Source: Oscillospiraceae bacterium (GTDB taxonomy: Bacteria; Bacillota; Clostridia; Oscillospirales; Ruminococcaceae). Taken from it: 5,740 nt of DNA. The notes under the pieces are model-generated. The model searched no databases. It was not told the DNA's origin and was given only the letters and a program-made list of their open reading frames with translations. The stretch spans positions 1,134 through 6,873 of the forward strand of contig DNUB01000182.1 of the NCBI GenBank assembly GCA_003508605.1, read 5' to 3'. Position numbers and translations under genes: made by a program. Below are positions 1 to 5,125 of this stretch, in pieces; position 1 is the first letter of the stretch; each line of letters begins with the position of its first letter.

Positions 1-21
1 GGCGTTGCCCCTCATTGAATT
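1..21. repeat. Partial copy of a palindromic repeat, cut by the window edge
   Basis: These 21 bases match the right arm of the long palindrome near the other end of the window (5073-5093) at 20 of 21 positions; the only difference is G at 7 against T at 5079. The left arm, if present, lies outside the window. In both copies an open reading frame with a good ribosome binding site begins 25-33 bases after the arm ends. It could be a dispersed palindromic (REP- or MITE-like) element, or the 3' half of an intrinsic terminator of the gene upstream that shares its sequence with the other copy. Confidence 0.6.
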
Positions 22-45
22 ATTATTTAACGAAAGGATACTTTT

Positions 46-597
46 ATGCAGAGAAAACCTTTTTGGAAGCTTTTGCTTTCGGGCATAGGCTATATGCTGC
101 TCGGCAACCTTATGTCCACCGTTATGACCGTTGCCGCTTCGGTGGTGGCCGACATTACGGGGGTAATGATAGTGCTTTTTGTTCTTACCTTGTTTGTTTT
201 TTACTCACTGTGCTTTACTGTGGCATACAAGGACGGACAGCGGGAAAAGGTAATGTTAAAAAACCGCCGTGTTGACTCGGTTTCAAATTCGAGGTGGATT
301 ATAGCGGGCTTTATTATGCTGGCGGTTATGACCGTTCCTTCCGCTTTGCTTTTCACCGACGCAAAAATGCACCTTTTCGAGGGCTTTCTTATACCCTATC
401 GAATGCTGTGCGGTATGATCTATCCCCTTGCTTTGGCCATGGGCGTTGATTATGCGGGAATAGAGCTTCTGCCTGATTTTTATCCTCTTATCTTTGCCGC
501 CTGCTATATTCTTATTCCCTTAGCCACAGCCATTGGCTTTAATTTCGGCTTTAACGACAGATTTAATCCCGATAAGATAATGTATGAGAAAAAGTAA
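46..597 (+). CDS. Polytopic membrane protein of unknown function (183 aa)
   Basis: I do not recognise the family. The ATG at 46 is supported by AAAGGA at 33-38 with a 7-base spacer. The protein is strongly hydrophobic, with about five predicted membrane segments near residues 8-32, 39-61, 84-103, 113-133 and 145-167. A basic loop lies between the second and third (residues 61-83, rich in K and R), suggesting that loop is cytoplasmic. The C-terminus is short and charged (ends YEKK). There is no signal peptide apart from the first membrane segment, and I see no catalytic motif, ATPase site or transporter signature. It precedes cwlD by about 107 bases and could be co-transcribed with it, but a possible promoter in the gap argues for some independence. 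An envelope-related role is only a guess from the neighbour. Codon use matches the surrounding genes. The overlapping frame from position 15 is a shadow. Confidence 0.85.
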   Translation: MQRKPFWKLLLSGIGYMLLGNLMSTVMTVAASVVADITGVMIVLFVLTLFVFYSLCFTVAYKDGQREKVMLKNRRVDSVSNSRWIIAGFIMLAVMTVPSALLFTDAKMHLFEGFLIPYRMLCGMIYPLALAMGVDYAGIELLPDFYPLIFAACYILIPLATAIGFNFGFNDRFNPDKIMYEKK

Positions 598-621
598 CTC
601 TTGTAAAAAACAGGTCATAAT

Positions 622-649
622 TTGACAGCTTGTTTCATAGTCATAAAAC
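622..649 (+). promoter_or_regulatory. Possible vegetative promoter for cwlD
   Basis: A perfect TTGACA (622-627) is followed after 16 bases by TAAAAC (644-649), a 4 of 6 match to the -10 consensus. It lies in the gap after the membrane protein gene, with a predicted start about 50 bases before the cwlD ATG. The -10 is weak. A cwlD gene would also be expected to have a sporulation-sigma promoter, which I could not identify with confidence. Confidence 0.3.
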
Positions 650-652
650 AAA

Positions 653-680
653 GGACAAATTTTCATTATCGGAATTGTCC
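653..680. promoter_or_regulatory. Imperfect inverted repeat in the cwlD leader
   Basis: GGACAA (653-658) and TTGTCC (675-680) are reverse complements. The pairing extends inward if one A is bulged (ATT against AAT), giving a stem around an approximately 10-base AT-rich loop. It sits just downstream of the possible promoter and upstream of the cwlD ribosome binding site. It could be an operator half-site pair, a leader hairpin, or a weak terminator for the gene upstream (ACTTTT follows). The stem is short, so chance is possible. Confidence 0.3.
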
Positions 681-689
681 ACTTTTGTG

Positions 690-695
690 AAAGGA
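690..695 (+). promoter_or_regulatory. Ribosome binding site that decides the cwlD start
   Basis: AAAGGA at 690-695 is the same core as the site before the first gene. It is 9 bases from the ATG at 705 and 3 bases from the ATG at 699. The spacing favours 705. The longer frame that begins with a TTG at 630 has no ribosome binding site, and its extra 25 residues do not look like a signal peptide. Confidence 0.6.
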
Positions 696-704
696 TATAT
701 GACT

Positions 705-1442
705 ATGAAAACAAAAATTCCCCATACTCTTATATTTCTTGCCTGCTTTATTGTGGCGGCGGTGATGATCTCCTTCAGAAACAGCGCAGTTCCAGCCGTC
801 TCCAACGCAGTTAAAGAGGGAAGACGCACGGTAGTAATAGACAGCGGTCACGGCGGCGCAGACGGCGGCTGTGTGGGCGTAAACGGCTGTGTTGAAAAGG
901 ATATTAACCTTGCCATAGCAAAGGACTTGGAGCAGCTTTTGAAAATGTCTGGCTTTAATGTTGTTATGACAAGAAGCGAGGACGTTTCCATACACAGCGA
1001 GGGAGTAGAGGGACTGCGCAATCAAAAGGTAAGCGATATGGAAAACCGCTTGAAAATAGTACAGTCTTATCCCGATTCGCTGTTTGTTTCCATACATCAG
1101 AATCAGTATACCCAGCCGGAATATTTCGGCGGTCAGATTTTTTATACTACCAATAATCCCGGTAACCCAAAGCTGGCGCAGTTTTTGCAGGAAAGCTTTG
1201 CGGAGGTTCAGGAGGGAAACGATAGAGAGATAAAGTTAATCGACAACGATTTGTATCTTTTTAAGAACACCAAGCAGCTTGCCGTTCTTGCCGAATGCGG
1301 ATTTTTATCCAATCCCGGCGATGCGGAAAATTTATCTGACGGCGATTATCAGAAGAAAATTGCCTTTACGATTTATAAGGGCATTATGAAATATTATAAC
1401 AGTAATAATGAAACGGAAAATAACACTGTACCGATTAACTGA
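705..1442 (+). CDS. cwlD: CwlD-type N-acetylmuramoyl-L-alanine amidase (Amidase_3)
   Basis: This is a zinc amidase that cuts the bond between N-acetylmuramic acid and the stem peptide. In CwlD this is the first step in making muramic-delta-lactam in spore cortex. From the ATG at 705 the protein has 245 residues, close to Bacillus subtilis CwlD. An N-terminal hydrophobic segment (about residues 7-23) would serve as signal peptide or membrane anchor. The Amidase_3 domain spans about 42-232: DSGHGGADGG at 46-55 with zinc ligand His49, VEKDINL with ligand Glu64, MTRSED at 88-93, SIHQN with ligand His131, and LAECGFLSN with catalytic Glu197. The FGGQIFYT segment (141-148), the YLFK segment before the catalytic Glu, and YQKKIAFTIYKGI near the end fit CwlD better than cell-separation amidases such as CwlC or LytC, and no SPOR, SH3 or cell-wall-binding repeats are attached. 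A terminator follows directly. CwlD is a strong inference; amidase activity is near certain. Confidence 0.92.
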   Translation: MKTKIPHTLIFLACFIVAAVMISFRNSAVPAVSNAVKEGRRTVVIDSGHGGADGGCVGVNGCVEKDINLAIAKDLEQLLKMSGFNVVMTRSEDVSIHSEGVEGLRNQKVSDMENRLKIVQSYPDSLFVSIHQNQYTQPEYFGGQIFYTTNNPGNPKLAQFLQESFAEVQEGNDREIKLIDNDLYLFKNTKQLAVLAECGFLSNPGDAENLSDGDYQKKIAFTIYKGIMKYYNSNNETENNTVPIN

Positions 1443-1446
1443 GGGC

Positions 1447-1480
1447 TGTCCCGAAGACTGAGTTTTCGGGACAATTCTTT
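1447..1480 (+). terminator. Rho-independent terminator after cwlD
   Basis: TGTCCCGAA (1447-1455) pairs perfectly with TTCGGGACA (1465-1473), and two further pairs (one G-T) close a 5-base loop. The T-rich ATTCTTT follows. It begins 4 bases after the cwlD stop codon. The stem is strong and GC-rich but the U-tract is interrupted. It separates cwlD from radA. Confidence 0.75.
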
Positions 1481-1489
1481 AGGGCACCG

Positions 1490-1521
1490 TAAAAATCCCG
1501 TTTGAGCAAAAACGGTTTTTA
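1490..1521. terminator. Second terminator-like hairpin, A/T-flanked and possibly bidirectional
   Basis: CCGTTT (1498-1503) pairs with AAACGG (1510-1515). Outside it TAAAAA (1490-1495) pairs with TTTTTA (1516-1521), leaving a 2-base bulge (TC at 1496-1497). The A-tract on one side and T-tract on the other, continued by GGTTTTCTT, are typical of a terminator usable from both directions. The GC core is only three pairs, so it may be weak and act as a back-up to the preceding terminator. Confidence 0.45.
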
Positions 1522-1537
1522 GGTTTTCTTAAGGCAG

Positions 1538-1572
1538 TACCGCATAAAACCGAATTATGGTTCTGTGCGGTA
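1538..1572. repeat. Long imperfect palindrome upstream of radA
   Basis: TACCGCATAAAACC (1538-1551) pairs with GGTTCTGTGCGGTA (1559-1572) around a 7-base loop. Of 14 positions, 12 are Watson-Crick, one is G-T and one is a mismatch. GCAG (1534-1537) and CTGC (1578-1581) could extend it across an internal loop. No T-tract follows, so it is not a simple terminator. It ends 36 bases before the radA start. It could be a leader structure for radA, or a small dispersed palindromic element left in the gap. Its first half (GGCAGTACCGCATAAAACCG) resembles the start of the preceding hairpin region (GGCACCGTAAAAATCCCG). Confidence 0.5.
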
Positions 1573-1608
1573 TCGTCCTGCATATCGGGGTGTTATTCAG
1601 AGGTCAAA

Positions 1609-3018
1609 ATGGCTAAACAGAAAACGGTTTATGTATGCGGCGAATGCGGGAGAGAATTTCCCAAATGGTCGGGCAAATGTCCGGAGTGCGGTTCATGGAA
1701 TACTTTGGAGGAGGTTGTTACCGATACAAGCGTAAAATCCTCTTCCTCCCGCACCGTAAAATACTCAAAACTAAGCGAAATAGGCTATGACGAGGACGTG
1801 AGATACGACACAGGTTCGGAGGAGCTGAACCGGGTTTTGGGCGGCGGTCTGGTCAAAGGCTCTCTTGTACTGCTCAGCGGCGATCCCGGCATCGGAAAAT
1901 CCACGCTGCTTTTACAAATATGCAGTTTTCTCGGAAGGGAGCGTCAGGTGCTTTATGTATCGGGAGAGGAAAGCCGCAGACAGATAAAGCTCAGGGCGGA
2001 GCGTCTTAATGTGGAGTCGGACAATCTCAGCCTTATTGCCGATACCGACTGCAACGCCATTATCGGGGCTATACGACAGAACAAGCCCGATATAGTTATT
2101 GTCGACTCTATCCAAACGGTTCAGCTTGATAATATAAGCTCCTCTGCCGGCAGTCTGGTGCAGGTGAGAGAATGTACCAACGCCTTTATGCGTCTTGCCA
2201 AAACCGAGGAGATACCTGTTTTTATAGTGGGTCATGTAAACAAGGACGGCGGTATAGCGGGACCGAAGGTTCTTGAGCATATTGTTGATACCGTTTTGTA
2301 TTTTGAGGGGGATAAGCAGCTTTCATACCGTATTTTAAGGGCGGAAAAAAACCGTTTCGGTTCTACCAATGAAATAGGCGTTTTCGCCATGTCCGACAGC
2401 GGGCTGCAGGAGGTGCAGAACCCCTCTGCGATGCTGCTTTCGGGCAGACCTGCCAATGTAAGCGGGATAAGCATACTTTGCACCATGGAGGGAAGCCGAC
2501 CTATTTTAGCCGAGGTACAGGCACTGGTGACAAAAACCTCCTTTTCTTCTCCGAGACGTGTTTCCAACGGCTTTGACTATAACAGGCTGTGCCTTATTCT
2601 GGCAGTATTGGAAAAGCGTACGGGGTTTATGTTCGGTATGTTTGATATATACATAAATATTATAGGAGGACTGCGAATAGAGGAGCCTGCGGCGGATTTG
2701 GCGGTTGCGGCGGCTCTTTATTCGGGGCTTTGCGACAGACCGCTGCCCGACGATTTATTTGTGCTCGGCGAAATCGGTTTGGGGGGTGAGATACGTAACT
2801 GCTCCCATGTTTCCGAAAGAATAAGGGAGGGGGAAAGATTGGGCTTTAAAGCCTGTATTGTTCCCAAAGCCGCTCTTCAAAGCCTTGACCGATCAAAAAA
2901 ATACCGTATAAATATTATGGGAGTTTCCAATCTTGGGCAGGTATTTAAGGCGATTGATCTGTATGAGCAGAAAAAGGCGGCAAAAGAAAAAAGTGCAACT
3001 GATGCGGAAGGCGAATAA
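1609..3018 (+). CDS. radA: DNA repair protein RadA (Sms)
   Basis: RadA is a RecA-like, DnaB-related ATPase that promotes branch migration during homologous recombination, repair and (in competent species) transformation. The 469 residues are close to the usual length. An N-terminal zinc finger has Cys10, Cys13, Cys24 and Cys27. The ATPase core has Walker A GDPGIGKST (91-99), Walker B IVIVDS (162-167), and the RadA signature KNRFG (247-251). The C-terminal Lon-protease-like domain (about 280-455) includes LGEIGLGGEIR (386-396). Every diagnostic motif is present, so the protein should be active. The ATG at 1609 is the natural start: it begins the usual MAK..YVC sequence, although the upstream AGAGGT (1599-1604) is a modest ribosome binding site. 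A two-component system begins 8 bases after its stop, so radA is probably the first gene of a three-gene unit. disA and clpC, its partners in Bacillus, are absent here. Confidence 0.97.
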   Translation: MAKQKTVYVCGECGREFPKWSGKCPECGSWNTLEEVVTDTSVKSSSSRTVKYSKLSEIGYDEDVRYDTGSEELNRVLGGGLVKGSLVLLSGDPGIGKSTLLLQICSFLGRERQVLYVSGEESRRQIKLRAERLNVESDNLSLIADTDCNAIIGAIRQNKPDIVIVDSIQTVQLDNISSSAGSLVQVRECTNAFMRLAKTEEIPVFIVGHVNKDGGIAGPKVLEHIVDTVLYFEGDKQLSYRILRAEKNRFGSTNEIGVFAMSDSGLQEVQNPSAMLLSGRPANVSGISILCTMEGSRPILAEVQALVTKTSFSSPRRVSNGFDYNRLCLILAVLEKRTGFMFGMFDIYINIIGGLRIEEPAADLAVAAALYSGLCDRPLPDDLFVLGEIGLGGEIRNCSHVSERIREGERLGFKACIVPKAALQSLDRSKKYRINIMGVSNLGQVFKAIDLYEQKKAAKEKSATDAEGE

Positions 3019-3026
3019 CAAATATA

Positions 3027-3701
3027 ATGTGTAAAATTTTAGTGGTTGACGACGATAAGGATTTGTCCTTTATAATATGCGAAATGCTGGAAAGCTACGG
3101 TTATAGGGCGACGGCTGCCGATAGCTCGGAAAAGGCTTTTGAGCTTCTGAAGGAGAATAAATATCACCTTGTGCTGCTGGATATAAATCTTCCCGAAATT
3201 ACGGGCTTTGAGCTTTGCAGGGAGCTGAGGCGTGCTTCAAATGTGCCTGTAATATTTGCCAGCGCAAGGACAAGCGAAAGCGACAGGATAGAAAGCTTTG
3301 ATATAGGCGGCGACGATTATATTCCCAAGCCTTATTCAATGCAGGAGCTTTTGTCAAGAGTAAAAGCACTTATCCGTCGTGCTTACGGTTCTGCGGAGGA
3401 ACGGATAATTGAATTCGGAAATGTAAGGGTAAATATTTCCACAAGGACGGTAACGAAAAACGGCGGGAAAGTATCCTTGTCATTAAGGGAATTTGATTTG
3501 TTAAGCTATTTATGTGAGAATAAAAACGCAGCAATCCCAAAGGAAAAGCTGATAAGCGAGGTATGGGGCGCATTTTCCGAGGTGGAGGCTTCAACCTTAA
3601 CGGTACATATCCGCTGGTTAAGGGAAAAGCTCGAAGACGAGCCTGCCAATCCAAAGTTTATCAAAACCGTCTTTAAGGTCGGATATATGCTGGAGGTTTA
3701 A
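3027..3701 (+). CDS. OmpR/PhoB-family response regulator
   Basis: This is a cytoplasmic DNA-binding regulator expected to be phosphorylated by the kinase encoded next. Of 224 residues, the receiver domain covers about 2-118: acidic pocket Asp8-Asp9 (with Asp10), phospho-acceptor Asp52 in LLDINLP, switch Ser79, and Lys101 in the IPKP segment. The winged-helix output domain covers about 126-223, with the family's LREFDLL segment (153-159), a recognition-helix region STLTVHIRWLREKLE (189-203) and the typical FKVGYMLE ending. No key residue is missing. The start is 8 bases after the radA stop. The only purine-rich site (GGAAGG, 3006-3011) is 15 bases away inside radA, so translation probably depends on coupling to radA. 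Target genes and signal are not visible from the sequence; autoregulation cannot be judged because there is no own promoter region. Confidence 0.95.
   Translation: MCKILVVDDDKDLSFIICEMLESYGYRATAADSSEKAFELLKENKYHLVLLDINLPEITGFELCRELRRASNVPVIFASARTSESDRIESFDIGGDDYIPKPYSMQELLSRVKALIRRAYGSAEERIIEFGNVRVNISTRTVTKNGGKVSLSLREFDLLSYLCENKNAAIPKEKLISEVWGAFSEVEASTLTVHIRWLREKLEDEPANPKFIKTVFKVGYMLEV
3692..3696 (+). promoter_or_regulatory. Ribosome binding site of the kinase, inside the regulator gene
   Basis: GGAGG lies within the last codons of the response regulator, 5 bases before the kinase ATG at 3702. The regulator's TAA (3699-3701) immediately precedes that ATG with no gap. This fixes the kinase start and implies coupled translation of the pair. 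Confidence 0.8.
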
Positions 3702-4838
3702 ATGAAAAACAGGCTTGTTACGGCAGTTATTGCTTTTTCCCTCGTTATAATTCTGATTTTCGGGGGTTTTTATTTTTCTGTCTTTTTCGAAAGCGGCATC
3801 AATAATAAATCAAGGTATATTTTGGATTTAAATGAAATAGAACAGCTTAACGAAAGAGGGGATTACAATACTGCCAACGAGAAAATCGCAGAGCTTCAGA
3901 ATAAGCTGCGGACAGAGGAAGAGAAAAAAAGTGGCGTTTATGCCATTCCCGTATTATGCGGCGTGAGCATACTGTTTATCGTGACCGCTTTTGGATACAT
4001 ATATTTTCAAATTCTTCGTCCTTTTGAAAAGATGAAGGGCTTTGCTGCGGATATTTCTGCGGGAAATTTTGATATTCCCTTGAAATATGAGCGTTCAAAT
4101 TATTTCGGTGAATTTACATGGGCGTTTGACAGTATGCGGAATGAAATAACCAAAGCACGAAGCGGTGAGAGGGAAGCCATCGAAAACAACAAAACGGTAA
4201 TAGCAACCCTTTCTCACGACATAAAAACGCCAATTGCTTCAATAAGGGCATACTCGGAGGCTCTTTTCGCAAATATGGATACTTCCTTTGAAAAGCGCGA
4301 AAAATATATCAGCGTTATTTTAAAAAAGTGCGACGAGGTGGCGGGTCTTACCAACGATTTGTTTTTACATTCGGTTTCAGATTTGGACAAGCTTAAAATA
4401 TCGCCCCAAAGAATAGAAATATGTGAGTTTATGGAAAGCACGGTAAGCGAAATCGGGGCGGAGCGGGGAGACGTGACTTTTATCAGGCCTGATTTTACCG
4501 CTTTTGTAAATGCGGATAAAAACAGGCTTGTGCAGCTTTGCGAAAATATTATAAACAACGGAAGAAAATATGCAAAAACAAATATTGACGTATCGGCTGC
4601 GAGGGAGGACGGCAACGCCGCTCTTTATTTCAGAGATTACGGCGGCGGTATTCCGGATGAAAATATGCCTTTTATTTTTGATAAATTTTATAGGGGAAGC
4701 AACTGCGGCAGCGAGCAAGGCTCGGGGCTTGGGCTTTATATAGTTAAATACATTGCGGAGAAATCGGGAGGAGGAGTTTTTTTACGGAACTGCGGCGACG
4801 GCTTGGAGGTTAAGGTAGTTATTCCCGTGGCGGAATAG
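3702..4838 (+). CDS. Two-transmembrane sensor histidine kinase
   Basis: This is a membrane sensor that autophosphorylates on a histidine and passes the phosphate to Asp52 of the preceding regulator. It has 378 residues. Membrane segment 1 is about 5-27. A short extracytoplasmic region (about 28-81), charged and likely coiled-coil (EIEQLN ... AELQNKLRTEEEKK), is followed by membrane segment 2 (about 82-104). A HAMP-like linker spans about 105-155. The dimerisation helix carries His172 in LSHDIKTP. The ATPase domain has the N box around Asn282-Asn286 (ENIINNGRKYA), G1 box DYGGGIP (312-318), F box FIFDKFYRG (324-332) and G2 box GSGLGLYIVK (340-349). All boxes are complete. The small outer domain has no recognised ligand-binding fold, so the signal may be envelope stress or come through a partner protein. 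It ends at TAG (4836-4838); an open stretch continues in the same frame beyond it. Confidence 0.95.
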   Translation: MKNRLVTAVIAFSLVIILIFGGFYFSVFFESGINNKSRYILDLNEIEQLNERGDYNTANEKIAELQNKLRTEEEKKSGVYAIPVLCGVSILFIVTAFGYIYFQILRPFEKMKGFAADISAGNFDIPLKYERSNYFGEFTWAFDSMRNEITKARSGEREAIENNKTVIATLSHDIKTPIASIRAYSEALFANMDTSFEKREKYISVILKKCDEVAGLTNDLFLHSVSDLDKLKISPQRIEICEFMESTVSEIGAERGDVTFIRPDFTAFVNADKNRLVQLCENIINNGRKYAKTNIDVSAAREDGNAALYFRDYGGGIPDENMPFIFDKFYRGSNCGSEQGSGLGLYIVKYIAEKSGGGVFLRNCGDGLEVKVVIPVAE

Positions 4839-4991
4839 GGATTTAGGCGAACTCCGAAAGCACCGGATGACGATGTATATTATGTGTTTGAGGAGGGTGC
4901 GCTTTTGTTGGTTCTCGGTATACAAATATGGGCAAATGGAGAACATTCAAGAATGGAGACGAGGTATTATGAAACATATCGGTTGGTTTAG
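4839..4991 (+). pseudogene. Gene fragment behind the kinase, in the same frame
   Basis: After the kinase TAG the same frame stays open for 50 more codons to a TAG at 4989-4991. The conceptual peptide has a protein-like character: an acidic start (PDDDVYYVFEEG), a hydrophobic core (ALLLVLGIQIW) and a polar end (GEHSRMETRYYETYR). It has no ATG start; GTG at 4884 is the only plausible internal start, and no ribosome binding site is evident. I do not recognise the family. It is most simply the remnant of a larger gene that has lost its 5' end, joined to the kinase by rearrangement. A one-base-change extension of the kinase is less likely, since kinases of this family normally end where this one does. 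A competing 57-codon frame (4867-5040, ATG start) is open in the same stretch but has unlikely composition. Confidence 0.4.
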
Positions 4992-5026
4992 TGAAATGAA
5001 ATTATCCTGCGCCGACAATGGAAGCA

Positions 5027-5097
5027 TAAAAATTCAATGAAGGGAAAAGCCCCGTTTTTTTCATAAATTCGGGGCGTTTCCCCTCATTGAATTTTTA
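5027..5097. repeat. 28-bp palindrome, likely bidirectional terminator or dispersed element
   Basis: The left arm (5027-5054) and right arm (5070-5097) are reverse complements at 26 of 28 positions, around a 15-base AT-rich loop. The core pairs CCCCG with CGGGG; the outer ends pair TAAAAATT with AATTTTTA, so both strands have an A-tract before and a T-tract after the stem. That is the layout of a bidirectional intrinsic terminator. Bases 5073-5093 of the right arm recur at 1-21 of the window with one mismatch, which also fits a dispersed palindromic repeat. It sits between the fragment behind the kinase and the phage pseudogene. Confidence 0.8.
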
Positions 5098-5112
5098 CGA
5101 TAAATTTTAATT

Positions 5113-5118
5113 AAGGAG
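5113..5118 (+). promoter_or_regulatory. Ribosome binding site of the phage-type pseudogene
   Basis: AAGGAG is 7 bases before the ATG at 5126. It is a good site that survives although the gene behind it is broken, and it supports 5126 as the original start rather than the ATG pair at 5169/5172. Confidence 0.6.
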
Positions 5119-5125
5119 CATTACA

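Noticed and set aside
630..704. Longer cwlD start at a TTG
   Set aside because: No ribosome binding site there, and the extra 25 residues are not signal-like. The ATG at 705 has a well-spaced AAAGGA.
666..1097. Long minus-strand open frame opposite cwlD
   Set aside because: It is the antisense shadow of the amidase domain and has no protein-like pattern of its own. The same holds for the minus-strand frames opposite radA, the regulator, the kinase and the phage remnant.
4911..4944. GTTCTC ... GAGAAC inverted repeat
   Set aside because: Six-base arms across a 22-base loop are expected by chance and sit inside the gene fragment.
4867..5040. 57-codon open frame with an ATG start behind the kinase
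   Set aside because: No ribosome binding site, unlikely composition (many Met, Trp, Arg and Cys), and it ends inside the palindrome. The kinase-frame reading of the same DNA looks far more like protein.
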